This document shows positions 8,212 through 17,540 of a stretch of DNA of 64,000 bases, piece by piece (positions within the stretch are counted from its first letter, which is position 1; each line of letters starts with the position of its first letter). Both the position numbers and the translations under genes were made by a program. This DNA is from Gluconobacter frateurii (GTDB taxonomy: Bacteria > Pseudomonadota > Alphaproteobacteria > Acetobacterales > Acetobacteraceae). The notes under the pieces are model-generated. The model had not been told where the DNA came from, searched no databases, and saw only the letters and a program-made list of their open reading frames with translations. The stretch spans positions 992,001 to 1,056,000 of the forward strand of contig NZ_BEWN01000001.1 in the NCBI RefSeq assembly GCF_002723955.1. Reading direction: 5' to 3'.

Positions 8212-8922
8212 TTAAAGGGGAAACATCCTTTCGAATGCTTTCTGGCCCGTTTTTGTGAACCGGATAACTCGGCTGCCGGGGGCTTGAAGCGCCCACCCCT
8301 GTTGAATGATGAAGTCCATGAGACTTCGGCCCAGTGGACCTCCAAGGTGATACCGGCGTTCACTCCAGTCCAGACAGTTCCGGCAATGCGGGGGATGCTT
8401 CTTCGATAAACCTGCCAGGTCCACTCCCAGTGAAACAAGAAAGCCTTCTCCCTGTTGCGTGAGGCTTAACGCGTCTCCATCGAGCACCAGAAACGCCCGA
8501 GCCAGAAGACTGTCGTACATCCGCACACCGGCTTCGCCTGCCAGATGTCGGTAGCAGATACGCGCCGCTCGGAGGGCGGGATCTCGAGGCCCTGGACGCG
8601 TTCTCAAATGCCCCTGAGACGCTGCAAATCCCATGATGACTTCCAGCAGGTTCGCAACGTGCGGACCGGCCAACTGGAAATAACGATGTCGCCCCTGACT
8701 GCACCCGACGATCAGACCACCATCCATCAGCTTTCGGACGTGACCTGAGACTGTAGGCGCTGAAATACCTGCTTCAGAGGCCAGTTCAGTCGCGGTCAGG
8801 GCCTTGCCAGACATGAGGGCTGTCAGAATGTTAGCACGTGCAGGATCACCAATCAGAGCAGCAATTCGCGCGATGTCTGGGCCGTCTTTCATGCTTTGAT
8901 CTGCACCGAAACATCCGGACAT
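8212..8922 (-). CDS. ArsR family transcriptional regulator
   Basis: A 236-residue winged-helix regulator. The N-terminal ArsR domain covers about residues 17-100, with DPARANILTAL (26-36) and the recognition helix in GISAPTVSGHVRKL (52-65). The extra C-terminal region ends with a CRNCLDWSERRYHLGG block, as found in a subgroup of long ArsR regulators; its two cysteines could serve redox or metal sensing. The start at 8922 has TAGGAG 6 bases upstream; the later ATG at 8892 has none. It is divergent, across 43 bases, from the ABM/ACT pair and presumably controls it. Confidence 0.88.
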   Translation of the reverse strand: MSGCFGADQSMKDGPDIARIAALIGDPARANILTALMSGKALTATELASEAGISAPTVSGHVRKLMDGGLIVGCSQGRHRYFQLAGPHVANLLEVIMGFAASQGHLRTRPGPRDPALRAARICYRHLAGEAGVRMYDSLLARAFLVLDGDALSLTQQGEGFLVSLGVDLAGLSKKHPPHCRNCLDWSERRYHLGGPLGRSLMDFIIQQGWALQAPGSRVIRFTKTGQKAFERMFPL

Positions 8923-8965
8923 CGCAAGCTCCTAAGATCATCCCGAAACAACCGGGAGACCCAGT

Positions 8966-9331
8966 ATGATCGCTGTTCTGTTCGAAGCATGGCCCACGCG
9001 GCAAGGAAAAAAGCAGTATGCATCGTTAGCTGCACATCTGAAGTCCGAACTTGAGACCGTGGAGGGGTTTGTCTCAGTCGAGCGCTTCCAGAGTCTGACT
9101 GACCCGGACAAGCTGCTGTCATTATCGTTTTTCCGGGACGAAAACGCCGTTGCAGCCTGGAGACGTCTGTCAGCGCATCGCATGGCACAGGCGGCAGGGC
9201 GGGACGGCGTATTTTCGGATTATCGTTTGCGGGTTGCGCAGGTTGTCCGGAATTATGGGCTGAGCGACCGGGAGGAAGCACCGTCCGATAGCAGGGCAGT
9301 CCATGCAGCCGTGGAGAATGATCATGTTTGA
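8966..9331 (+). CDS. Antibiotic biosynthesis monooxygenase (ABM) domain protein
   Basis: A 121-residue dimeric alpha-beta barrel protein of the ABM family. Visible features are the first strand MIAVLFEAWP, a GFVSVERFQSL segment (about 34-44), SLSFFRDENAVAAWRRL (51-67) and HRMAQAAGRDGVFSDYRL. Such proteins are cofactor-free monooxygenases of quinone-like substrates or haem-degrading enzymes. GGGAGA six bases before the ATG is a good ribosome site. The stop overlaps the next gene by 8 bases, and the ArsR gene is divergent upstream. Substrate unknown. Confidence 0.8.
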   Translation: MIAVLFEAWPTRQGKKQYASLAAHLKSELETVEGFVSVERFQSLTDPDKLLSLSFFRDENAVAAWRRLSAHRMAQAAGRDGVFSDYRLRVAQVVRNYGLSDREEAPSDSRAVHAAVENDHV

Positions 9332-9710
9332 TGTGGAAATTCTTCTTGAAGACTGTCCTGGCTCTTTGGGGCGGATGGGGACTGCCCTCGGCCAGGCAGG
9401 AATCAGCGTTGAAGGGGGCGGGGCGTGGGTGACCGAAGGCAGAGGCGTGGCGCACTTCCTCTTTGAAGACGGGGCAGCGGCCAGCAAGGCTCTGGGCAAC
9501 GCAGGAATAGCGGTCGGGCGTGTCCGGGAGGTTGTTCTTCTGCGTCTCAAACAGGCTGTTCCGGGGCAGCTTGGAATTCTGACCGGGCGCATGGCTGACG
9601 CAGGCGTTAATATCGAAACGCTTTATAGCGATCATGACCACCAGCTTGTTCTGGTTACGGACAGGCCTGAAGAAGCGCAACGGGTAGCCAACCTCTGGGC
9701 GTGTTCCTGA
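9324..9710 (+). CDS. Tandem ACT-domain protein
   Basis: A 128-residue protein made of two ACT-like modules: residues 1-60 (LLEDCPGSLGRMGTALGQAG) and about 66-128 (VPGQLGILTGRMADAGVNIE followed by QLVLVTD). ACT domains bind small ligands such as amino acids. No catalytic domain is fused, so this is a stand-alone sensor. I chose the ATG at 9324, with GGAG 7 bases upstream, over those at 9303 and 9318. The 8-base overlap with the ABM gene implies translational coupling. Pairing a free ACT sensor with an ABM monooxygenase is unusual; allosteric control of the partner is conjecture. Confidence 0.82.
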   Translation: MFDVEILLEDCPGSLGRMGTALGQAGISVEGGGAWVTEGRGVAHFLFEDGAAASKALGNAGIAVGRVREVVLLRLKQAVPGQLGILTGRMADAGVNIETLYSDHDHQLVLVTDRPEEAQRVANLWACS

Positions 9711-9719
9711 GAAAGGCTT

Positions 9720-10328
9720 TCAGCAGCCTGCACGAAAATTTCGACCTAAGGGGTGCGCATCGCCGAAGTATTCTCGAAAGATAAAGAAAAGGGGATGCCA
9801 GCGGCTAGTGTCGATGTGATGCGTCCCGCCGACGACGATATCGCGATGAGCATGAACGCGCTTTACCGTCAGATCGACGAGGACAAATCCCCGGGACTCA
9901 TCACCATGAAGCGCCGAAAGGCGGCACTCCAGTTGCAGAGGACATTCGGCGATGCGTGGAGCCCCGACCGCCTCGGAAGGCACGGGTGTAAAGCCTCCCA
10001 AAGCAAACTTGTCTGTATGGTGGACATACCCCATTGCAGCCTTGTCCGCGGGCACGGGCGAACTTCCCGTCGTTCGAGCAATCGCTTCGACTTTAGGCCA
10101 CAGATCAGCCGATGGAAGATTGATTGTACACTCTTCTCTTTCACGAATATTGGCGAGCGCGCATCCGGTTGTACCCAGCCCCAGCACAATGGTCTGTCCC
10201 AAAGCCCAGAGTGAAGAAACGGGCGAAATATTCGCGTTACCCTGGCTGTCTGCTGTGCCAACGAGTGCCACAGGCGTACCGAAATAGAGGACGGAGGGAG
10301 AAATGGTGAGCGTGTCAGGAAGCGACAT
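9720..10328 (-). CDS. Flavin-reductase-like (flavoredoxin) FMN-binding protein
   Basis: A 202-residue protein of the flavin reductase-like split-barrel family. It shows the family's N-terminal pattern PVALVGTADSQGNANISPVS (residues 19-38), then VLGLGTTGCALANIRE and ECTINLPS, matching the FMN-binding region of DIM6/NtaB-type proteins. Such enzymes reduce free FMN or supply it to two-component monooxygenases. AGGA 8 bases before the ATG at 10328 supports the start. It is convergent with the ABM/ACT pair; whether it serves a monooxygenase nearby is unknown. Confidence 0.82.
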   Translation of the reverse strand: MSLPDTLTISPSVLYFGTPVALVGTADSQGNANISPVSSLWALGQTIVLGLGTTGCALANIREREECTINLPSADLWPKVEAIARTTGSSPVPADKAAMGYVHHTDKFALGGFTPVPSEAVGAPRIAECPLQLECRLSALHGDESRGFVLVDLTVKRVHAHRDIVVGGTHHIDTSRWHPLFFIFREYFGDAHPLGRNFRAGC

Positions 10329-10376
10329 GTGAATATCCTGAAAAATAAATGGATAGCCGTCCCGTCTTACATCAGC

Positions 10377-10665
10377 TTAAGGAGCTGACGTTTTGCTCTG
10401 CGCCGAAATGTCGAGCAAGCCGTCGAGTATAGTGCGGACAATATTTATGTCCGCTTTGTCGGAAAAAAATAGATGGGTTGAATGCCCGGATTCAGGACGG
10501 TAGCCGTCTTTCAGAAGCTTGATCTTGTAAAACCCTGATAGTTCACGATGAAGCTCGTTTTCTGGAAAGCGAGGGTTTCAGATCAGCTTTTCCAACTTCT
10601 TCTATCATCAGGTCCATGACCGGCCACAGCTGGAAACCTTTGATAAGCCGTTCGCTGAAAGAGCG
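10377..10665 (-). pseudogene. Decayed reading frame, unrecognised
   Basis: The 421-base gap between the flavin-reductase-like gene and the GST gene holds no intact gene. On the minus strand a coherent C-terminal segment ending at 10377 can be read (ELSGFYKIKLLKDGYRPESG, then HLFFSDKADINIVRTILDGL). It is preceded by a stop and continues upstream only after a frame change (LIKGFQLWPVMDLMIEEVGK). This looks like the tail of a frameshifted gene. I do not recognise the family. Nothing else is visible in this gap. Confidence 0.4.
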
Positions 10666-10749
10666 CATCAGACGTCTCGAGCTGCATCACGGGACACCAA
10701 CATGGCCAAAAAAGCACCACGCCCTCGTGGCCTGAGGTCAGAATAATAA

Positions 10750-11421
10750 TCAGTGGAGTATCGCGCCATTCTCGAACAGATAGCGCTTAAAGCGGTCTCC
10801 ATAATCGATCCCCACAGCCTGTGCGACACTCGGCCGAATTTTCAAAGCCTGACGCCATCCTGACATCTTCGGCAGACCTTCAAACAAAGGGGCACCCACA
10901 GCGTCAGGCAGAACGTCGAAATAGCGAAAAATCGGTGCGAATACCGCATCTACAAGTCCAAATGTAGCACCGCCGAAATAGGGACCAAATCCCTGGAGTT
11001 GTTCCAGTCGGCTCAAATGACCCCGAAATGCAGCACCTTTGCTCTGCGCCGTTGGCACGTCTTTGGCATTCAGGAATTGCCATGCATCCGCCAGTACCCC
11101 GCTTCCATACTCGATCCAGGCTCGATGTTGCGATCTCGTAATGGGATCGGCAGGAAGCAGGAGCGGGGAGGACTGCGTTTCATCCAGATATTCACAGATC
11201 GCCACACTTTCGAAAAGCACGACATCTGGTCCGTCTGGCCGCGCCACCTTGAGCAGGGGAACCTTGCCCGTTGGAGAAATTGCAAGAAACCAGTCAGGTT
11301 TGGCCTTCAGGTCGACGTCAATCCGCTCGAAAGGCACACCCTTTTCAAGAAGCACAATCGCTGCGCGTTGAACAAAAGGGCAAAGTGCGTGGCTGATAAG
11401 GGTAAGCTTATGATCAGGCAT
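10750..11421 (-). CDS. Glutathione S-transferase
   Basis: A 223-residue cytosolic GST. The thioredoxin-like N-domain has LISHALCPFVQRA (residues 8-20) with Cys14 at the position used by omega/beta-type enzymes, then ISPTGKVPLL (49-58) and ESVAICEYLDE (71-81) that form the glutathione site. The helical C-domain follows. GGAGG 7 bases before the start supports the ATG at 11421. It is the last of a same-strand run (LysR, SDR, SDR, GST), so co-transcription from the upstream SDR genes is possible, although 189 bases separate them. Probable role: conjugation or reduction of electrophiles. Confidence 0.9.
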   Translation of the reverse strand: MPDHKLTLISHALCPFVQRAAIVLLEKGVPFERIDVDLKAKPDWFLAISPTGKVPLLKVARPDGPDVVLFESVAICEYLDETQSSPLLLPADPITRSQHRAWIEYGSGVLADAWQFLNAKDVPTAQSKGAAFRGHLSRLEQLQGFGPYFGGATFGLVDAVFAPIFRYFDVLPDAVGAPLFEGLPKMSGWRQALKIRPSVAQAVGIDYGDRFKRYLFENGAILH

Positions 11422-11610
11422 GGAAGGCCCTCCGGGTTACGATTGGGTGGATGACGGTCTTGAGAGGGTGGATGGGCGGGTATGGGCGGGAACATTAGAG
11501 AAGACTCACTTCTCTCCCATCCTGACTGATGATGTCGGCGCAGTCAGTGGTGTATCTGGCCGCACCTCTGAAAAATATAATCAGTTACGCAAAGGCGTCA
11601 GAACTATTCA

Positions 11611-12339
11611 TCAGAGTTCCTGTGCTGTCGGTCGAATGAAGATTTCATTCACATCGACATCAGCGGGTTGTTCAATGGCGTAACCAATAGCCCTTGCGAT
11701 GGCATCTGCGTCGATCGCAGTCGAGTAAATGGCTTTCATTGCCTCGGCGACCTGTGGGCTTGTGGTATGGTCTGGGAGTTCGGTTGTGACTGCTCCAGGC
11801 GAAATAATCGTACTGCGGATTGTGCCGCCCACCTCCTGACGAAAGCCTTCCGAAATCGCCCGCACGGCAAATTTCGTGCCGCAATAGACGGCAGCGCCCT
11901 TACCGACCCGGTGTCCGGCCACTGACGAAACATTGATGACATGACCGCTGCCCTGACGCTGCATGACCGGCAGCGTCGCGGCAATGCCATAGAGCACGCC
12001 TTTGATGTTGACGTCGATCATACGATCCCATTCGTCCACCTTTGTCTCTGCAAGTGGAGCAATCAACATGACGCCCGCATTGTTAATCAGGACATCAATG
12101 CGACCGAAGCGATTAACGGTGGTCTCGATAAAGGTCGTCATATCCTCCCGGCTAGTCACATCGAGTTTGACTGCCAGCGCTTCTCCGCCAGAGGCCTTGA
12201 TCTCGGACACAATTTTTTCCAGGCGCTCGACGCGACGTGCGCCCAGAACGACGATGGCGCCCGATCTGGCTAGGTGGCGTGCTGTGGCTTCGCCGATACC
12301 GCTGCTGGCACCAGTGATCGCGATAACTTTGTTCGTCAT
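11611..12339 (-). CDS. SDR family NAD(P)-dependent oxidoreductase
   Basis: A 242-residue classical short-chain dehydrogenase. It carries TGASSGIG (residues 9-16), NNAG (86-89), the catalytic Ser near 139, and YxxxK as Tyr152/Lys156 (YCGTK). The C-terminal QELxxG-like end is replaced by [15 protein letters not shown], typical of the SDR_c subgroup related to NADP(+)-dependent serine/3-hydroxyacid dehydrogenases. I chose the ATG at 12339 with GGAAA 8 bases upstream; an upstream in-frame start at 12414 would add an unrelated leader. It follows another SDR gene by 89 bases on the same strand. Confidence 0.88.
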   Translation of the reverse strand: MTNKVIAITGASSGIGEATARHLARSGAIVVLGARRVERLEKIVSEIKASGGEALAVKLDVTSREDMTTFIETTVNRFGRIDVLINNAGVMLIAPLAETKVDEWDRMIDVNIKGVLYGIAATLPVMQRQGSGHVINVSSVAGHRVGKGAAVYCGTKFAVRAISEGFRQEVGGTIRSTIISPGAVTTELPDHTTSPQVAEAMKAIYSTAIDADAIARAIGYAIEQPADVDVNEIFIRPTAQEL

Positions 12340-12428
12340 GATGGTTTCCTGATTTGTCAGTATTCGCTCTTGGCGGGCATGTTTCTGGCGCAGATGAAAT
12401 GATGCGCCGGTCAATACGGTATTGAATG

Positions 12429-13268
12429 CTATCGAACTGGGTCGTAATCGGCGGAAAGCGCGATGTCTCTTTGTGCTTCCAGCGCCCCCAGTCGTTTACT
12501 AAGCCCGGCATGGACGAGCTTGTAGGCATCGCTGCCAAGCGTCAGTCTTTTCGGCGCGGGGCTTGTCCGAAGGGACGCCATCATCGCCAGGGCGACCTTA
12601 TCCGGGTCAAGGGCCGGATGATAATCGCCAGCGGCTCGCGCCTTCCGAAATTCGCCAACTTTCGTGTCTGTGTAGACGTCCATGCGCACGGCGTTATCCA
12701 TACTGCCATACGCAAAATTGGTGCGCGCTCCTGCAGGCTCGACCAATGTGACCTCGATGCCGAAGGATTCAACTTCCTGAATGACCGATTCAAAAAAGCC
12801 TTCAATTGCCCATTTCGTCGTGTGATAGAGACTTAATGCCGGAAGGCTGATCTGGCCGCCCATTGAAGAGAGTTGCATGCTCCGGCCTCCGCCCTGGGCC
12901 CTAAGGTGAGGGAGTGCCGCACGTGTTACCTGTATCGAGCCAATGATGTTGGTGTCGATCTGCCGACGGATCTGATCGTCCGTAAGTTCCTCGGCGGCAC
13001 CGAACAGCGCGTAACCGGCGTTGTTCACGATGACATCAATATGGCCAAGATCAGCAAACGCTTTGTCAACGCAGTGTCTGACGGCAGCCGTATCAGTTAC
13101 ATCCAGAGCTTCGATCCATAAAAGGTCGCCGAACGTTTTTTTGAGTTCGTTAAGTGCTTCCGGGCGACGAAGGGTGGCAGCTACACGATCGCCCCGTTCC
13201 AACAGCTTCTCGGTGAGAATTCTGCCGAAACCTGATGAGGTACCGGTGATAAACCATGTTTTTGTCAT
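12429..13268 (-). CDS. SDR family oxidoreductase
   Basis: A 279-residue SDR with TGTSSGFG (residues 8-15), [10 protein letters not shown] (about 81-90) and the active-site YHTTK. The C-terminal tail with LGSDAYKLV is shared with the SDR at 49511-50374, so the two are paralogues of the same subgroup. The likely reaction is NADP(H)-dependent interconversion of a carbonyl and an alcohol. It lies between a LysR gene (179 bases upstream, same strand) and a second SDR; LysR control is plausible. Confidence 0.88.
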   Translation of the reverse strand: MTKTWFITGTSSGFGRILTEKLLERGDRVAATLRRPEALNELKKTFGDLLWIEALDVTDTAAVRHCVDKAFADLGHIDVIVNNAGYALFGAAEELTDDQIRRQIDTNIIGSIQVTRAALPHLRAQGGGRSMQLSSMGGQISLPALSLYHTTKWAIEGFFESVIQEVESFGIEVTLVEPAGARTNFAYGSMDNAVRMDVYTDTKVGEFRKARAAGDYHPALDPDKVALAMMASLRTSPAPKRLTLGSDAYKLVHAGLSKRLGALEAQRDIALSADYDPVR

Positions 13269-13447
13269 GACGGTTCCTAGGTGCTGGAGCGTCTTTCCGC
13301 CGACAGACCGCTGGGTGAATACGACGGAAAGTGTATTTGTTCTTGCACCTAGTTAAGGTTGTTGGGCACTCACGACTATCGGTTCAAATTGGCACGGCTT
13401 AATGAAAAAAGAGCAGCAATCGGAAAGGCCCCCTAGCGAGGGCCTGG

Positions 13448-14368
13448 TCAGTCCCCGATGCTCAGCTGGGATTCTGTCTCGCGTAGGACGTCTACGAAAG
13501 CCCGAAGTCCGGGAGGAACAAGACGATGCCCGGGATAGTAAAGAACCAGGCCGGGAAATTTTGGACACCAGGAATCCAGCAGCCCCGTGAGCCGACCGGT
13601 TTCGATAAAGGGCAGGGCGGTCCGCTCCGGTACAAAAGCTATTCCCAGTCCAAGAAGTGCGGCTTCTGCCATGAGATCAACGCGGTCGAGCGTTAGGTGA
13701 CCGTTAACATCGACAGATATTTCCTGACCGTTCTTTTCGAATTCCCAGTGGAAGAGCTTGCCGCTCGGTAGCCGGAACCGGACGCAGTTATGTCCGGCAA
13801 GATCGTCCGGCGTTTGCGGTGTTCCATGCATAGCAAGATAGGAAGGAGACGCGACTGGAATAAGCCGGGCTGGACCACCAAAGCGAATGGCAATCATATC
13901 CTGCGGAACTGACTCCCCAAGCCTAATTCCCGCATCAAAACCTTGCGAGACAATATCTACGAACTTCCCTTCGGCGGCCAGATCCAGATGCATCTTGGGA
14001 TACCGATTGAGAAAAGTCGGAATGACCGAGCGCAGAAGCACAAGCGCGGCAATTTCCGAGGCGTTGATGCGCAAGATGCCGCTCGGTTGCCCGCTAAATT
14101 CGTCGACCTCGGCCAAGGCGATGTCGAGATCACGTAATATGGGTTGCAGACGGGCAAGCAGCATTTCGCCCGCGGCGGTCGGCGAGACACTGCGTGTGGT
14201 TCGATTGAGCAGCCGAGCCCCCATTCTGTGCTCCAGGGTGCGCATCATATGGCTGAGCGTGGAGGCAGAGAGCCCCAGGGCATCCGCCGCCTTTCGGAAG
14301 CTGCGCTGGGTGGCGATCGCAATAAATGCGGAAAGCTCGTTGAGCCCGGGACGGTCATTCATGGTCAA
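13448..14368 (-). CDS. LysR family transcriptional regulator
   Basis: A 306-residue LysR regulator. The N-terminal winged helix covers about residues 5-65 (FRKAADALGLSASTLSHMMR, residues 20-39, then RTTRSVSPTAAGEMLL). The effector domain begins near residue 92 (PSGILRINASEIAALVLL). The gene is divergent from a frameshifted SnoaL-like gene at 14514 and in line with two SDR genes and a GST. Any of these may be its targets. The effector is unknown. Confidence 0.9.
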   Translation of the reverse strand: MTMNDRPGLNELSAFIAIATQRSFRKAADALGLSASTLSHMMRTLEHRMGARLLNRTTRSVSPTAAGEMLLARLQPILRDLDIALAEVDEFSGQPSGILRINASEIAALVLLRSVIPTFLNRYPKMHLDLAAEGKFVDIVSQGFDAGIRLGESVPQDMIAIRFGGPARLIPVASPSYLAMHGTPQTPDDLAGHNCVRFRLPSGKLFHWEFEKNGQEISVDVNGHLTLDRVDLMAEAALLGLGIAFVPERTALPFIETGRLTGLLDSWCPKFPGLVLYYPGHRLVPPGLRAFVDVLRETESQLSIGD

Positions 14369-14513
14369 TTTTCAGTAGAGCATCCCGGATCGGACGACTA
14401 GTGCCAACCTGGGATCTGCGTCAGATTTCGCGGAACCAACCATTCGTGCGCAATCGGAATTCGTGACCGGATACGAAACAACGCAGTTACCTTATTATGG
14501 AAGCAACCAGCAG

Positions 14514-15028
14514 ATGAATACGAAACATCCAAGCCGACGAGCAGTGTTATCGGCAGCGGCCGTCTCAGTCGGAATGATAGGTTCGGTGGTTCACGCTAAA
14601 CCAAACGTTTCCACTAACCAGAGCAATAAAGATATTGTCCGCAATGCTCTTGAGGCATGGAGCCGGGGAACGAATGCGCCCTTTATCGCCCTCATCTCTG
14701 AGGATATTCGATGGACGATCGTCGGCCATTCGCTGATTGCCGGAACGACGAACGGTAAAGCCGAGCTCAACGAGAAGACAAACCTGCCTTTTGTTGCACG
14801 GTTCAACAGATCATCGACCAAGTTCAGGCCTGTGCGCATCCATGGGATTTATGAGGACGGGATATGGTGATCGTACATTTCGACGGTCACGGCATCGCTA
14901 ATGACGGTAAACCTTACGACAACAGCTACGCATGGTTTTTGACAATGCGCGGTGGTCGCGTCATCGCAGGAACTGCTTTTTTTGATAGAATCGCGTTCAA
15001 CGATCTCTGGACCCGGGTTCGGCCGTAA
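14514..15028 (+). pseudogene. SnoaL/NTF2-like protein with signal peptide, single-base frameshift
   Basis: Reading starts MNTKHPSRRAVLSAAAVSVG, a signal-peptide-like leader with an RR pair, followed by a SnoaL-like domain (NALEAWSRG, EDIRWTIVG). It stops early at 14868-14870. Moving one frame at the GGG run (14859-14861) restores VIVHFDGHGIANDGKPYDNS and a natural end at 15028. One extra G would give GD-MV across the junction, as expected for the family. So the gene is intact except for one base, either a young pseudogene, a phase-variable tract or a sequencing error. Wild-type members are small exported proteins with a ketosteroid-isomerase fold. It is divergent from a LysR gene. Confidence 0.75.
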
Positions 15029-15628
15029 CCGGCTTTCTTCTCCGTCGTTGAAGCAAATTGGCTTGGAAAGTTTTGTTCCGGTCCCCGTCGCGGCCCAGGC
15101 CTCATCGTTGAACGTTGTACGTTCAAGCTTTTCTTGGTTGTTTCGGTCGCTATCCGGCTCAGGCACCACACGTGGGGGGCTCGTCATCAACGGCTGCACG
15201 GACAACTTCTATCGTGATGGTCGTCGTGTGCATGGCTTTGGCAACAAATCTTATGGCCGTATGATGGCGGGTAGTCAGGACGGGTATGCGATTGGAATCT
15301 AGCCTACGGCAGCAACCGGCGACGAAACAATTGCAACCTCCGAGCAGACGCAAGGGTGTTTTCCTGTTCCCAAATTACTGGGCGGCCAGGAACAGATCAG
15401 TAGCTGTCTGGATTTTAGGTTCTCAGGCGGTCCGCTTTGCGGAAGATATATCTATAATCGGTGTATCGGAAATGCGGTATAAGCAGGCCTACCGTTTTCG
15501 CCCTTATCTCGCACAACGGGGGCATCTGAACGATCTCCGGAAAGCCGCCACAAGAGTATTGTTCCTATGTCGTAATCAGAATATCGATACAAGCTTATTT
15601 TGATATTACTCGAGACAGGATATCGGAC
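15029..15628. other. 600-base stretch without a supported gene
   Basis: Short open frames occur on both strands but none has recognisable domains or a good ribosome site. A plus-strand segment reading NGCTDNFYRDGRRVHGFGN (about 15187-15243) looks protein-like and may be a remnant, but I cannot name it. Confidence 0.4.
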
Positions 15629-16411
15629 TTGATTGGCATTGGAAAAGCAACGCAGCAAATGGCTCTTCCATATATCTATGGGATGATAGTCTTTCTTTCT
15701 GTGATCGTCGCTCACGCAGTCGATTTTTTCCTGCATGAATTCGCTCATTCATTCACGGCATGGGCACTCGGTTGGAAAGATAATCCTCTTGCTCTGAATT
15801 ATGGAAAGCCGACCATAGATAATATTCTCATGCAGCAGCAGATCGACGAAAACGTTCGTTACGCACCAATCTTCGCCGCACACAGTGGACTACAGGGAGC
15901 ATTAATCGCTGCTGCAGGCCCTCTAATTGCTAACGGTGGCGGCAGTATAATCTGTGGCCATGTTTTGCGCGCTATAGGCAAGCAACCTCTACAGACAGTC
16001 TGGAGTCTCACATGCATGTGGCTATTCACCTGGCTGGCGGCGTTTAATGTCTTCAATGTCTGGAGTTACGCTCCCCTTCGCGCAATGAGTTCGCATGGTG
16101 ATATGGCGCTCATTGCTGAAGGACTGGGCGTTCCGAATTGGCTTATTTTCCCCATTGTAACTGGCTTTGCGGTCTGGCTGGCACATTGGTACGTCCGGAA
16201 TATCCTCCCTAACGTTTGTAAGTATTTTTCTGACTTCCGTTTCGGAGCAGCCCTCGGAGGCACTGTCCTTGGAACAACAATCCCATTCTTCTCGATCGTT
16301 GGAATTACGGGAAATTATGGTCTCCCATCAGCTCTCATGTGTGTCGCCAGCCTATTTTTCTTTACACCCGCCATGCTGGCTATGTTTTACGTATCCACAG
16401 GGCGACCCTGA
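15629..16411 (+). CDS. Multi-pass membrane protein with HExxH motif (putative M50-like)
   Basis: A 260-residue polytopic membrane protein, probably six or seven helices. A HEFAH motif at residues 36-40 sits at the end of the first helix, as in site-2-protease-like (M50) metallopeptidases. A second M50-type motif (NxxPxxxLDG) is not evident; AFNVFNVWSYAPLRAM (about 138-153) occupies a similar place and lacks the expected Asp. It may therefore be a divergent or inactive relative. I take the TTG at 15629, which has AGGA 8 bases upstream; the first ATG, at 15659, has no ribosome site and would give 250 residues. It stands alone, with an AraC gene convergent downstream. Substrate unknown. Confidence 0.7.
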   Translation: MIGIGKATQQMALPYIYGMIVFLSVIVAHAVDFFLHEFAHSFTAWALGWKDNPLALNYGKPTIDNILMQQQIDENVRYAPIFAAHSGLQGALIAAAGPLIANGGGSIICGHVLRAIGKQPLQTVWSLTCMWLFTWLAAFNVFNVWSYAPLRAMSSHGDMALIAEGLGVPNWLIFPIVTGFAVWLAHWYVRNILPNVCKYFSDFRFGAALGGTVLGTTIPFFSIVGITGNYGLPSALMCVASLFFFTPAMLAMFYVSTGRP

Positions 16412-16646
16412 AAGGCGAATATAGGTCCATATGATCTAGATCCAAGTTTGGAGGCGCGTGTCAGCTGGCTGCTAAGCGAACAGGCAAAGTCAGCCCCAGC
16501 TCGGCTAAAAAAACACTGTGCCGCTTATGTCCGCTGTGCAGAAAGCTGTTCATAGGTATGTATGTCCGACATAACGGCGAGAGTTGCCGGTCGGACTTAT
16601 CGCCTCGGGGCCAAGTGTCTTCGACGAAAAACGAAATCTTTCGTTC

Positions 16647-17468
16647 TTAAACAGTCCGGCAACCGGACCATTCAACCTGGTCACGAAATCGACTGGGCGG
16701 ACTGCCGAGGGTCTTGCGGAATGCAAACGCAAACGCGGATGCCGTGGAATAACCAAGTGCGTGTGCGACCTCTCCAACTGGCAGGCCTGATGCCAGCATG
16801 CCAACGGCGGCCTGCATCTGCACCTGCCGACGATAATGACTGAAGCTCATGCCGGTTTCGACTTCAAACAACCTGGCCAGCGTCCGACTGCTGGCCCCAG
16901 CCACAGCCTGCCATTCGGACAGTGAGCGGCCATCCGCCGGAGAGGCCATCAGCGCATCCGTGACACGCCGCAGTCGTGTATCCGAAGGACGTGGTACACC
17001 CAGCGGTTCGGAATGTGCCGATGCGATCTGGTCCAGCAGCACCGTCACCATGCGCGACGCCGGTGAAGGAACGGGATAATCTGATGGGCATCTGGCAACC
17101 GCATCAATCAGTTCCCGCACCAACGTTGTAAGGGCAATGATGCGACAGGCTGGCAGAAAATCACGGCACATCTCCGGCGCAATCAGCACGGCACGCAGCC
17201 TGCTTTCCTTGGGGCTGTGAACAGCATGCACAATACCCGGTGGCAGCAGGAGTGCCCGGCCGGGGGGCACCAGACACTGGTTATCTTCGGTCGTGACGCG
17301 GATCACGCCATGTGTGGTTGCGAGAAGTTGCCCGAGATCAGCGTGACAATGAGGTTCGACATCCGCAGGTTCCACATGATGCTCCGCATGCACGCGCACT
17401 GGACGTAGCTCTGTGGGAGGCGTGGGATCAGCAAGACTGCTGGCCTGCAGGGATCGGAGTTGCTTCAT
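16647..17468 (-). CDS. AraC family transcriptional regulator
   Basis: A 273-residue AraC regulator with an N-terminal cupin sensor (VEPHCHADLGQLL near 37-49 and PPGRALLLPPGIVHAVHS near 67-84) and a C-terminal double helix-turn-helix (about 170-270; LPVGEVAHALGYSTASAFAF then FRKTLGSPPSRFR). The cupin histidines could bind a metal or small molecule. It is divergent from the CynX-like MFS transporter at 17541 across 72 bases, a common layout for AraC/efflux pairs, and presumably controls it. Confidence 0.9.
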   Translation of the reverse strand: MKQLRSLQASSLADPTPPTELRPVRVHAEHHVEPADVEPHCHADLGQLLATTHGVIRVTTEDNQCLVPPGRALLLPPGIVHAVHSPKESRLRAVLIAPEMCRDFLPACRIIALTTLVRELIDAVARCPSDYPVPSPASRMVTVLLDQIASAHSEPLGVPRPSDTRLRRVTDALMASPADGRSLSEWQAVAGASSRTLARLFEVETGMSFSHYRRQVQMQAAVGMLASGLPVGEVAHALGYSTASAFAFAFRKTLGSPPSRFRDQVEWSGCRTV

Positions 17469-17540
17469 CTGGCATATTTTCGACAGTTTATGGCATCCTG
17501 TCGAGCGCTGGATAAAAAATCAGCCTGTATAGCAGAGGGC

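Noticed and set aside
16520-16580. Possible third copy of the resolvase-like core (TATGTCCGACATAA)
   Set aside because: Only one half-site-like stretch; the inverted partner and flanking repeat are missing.
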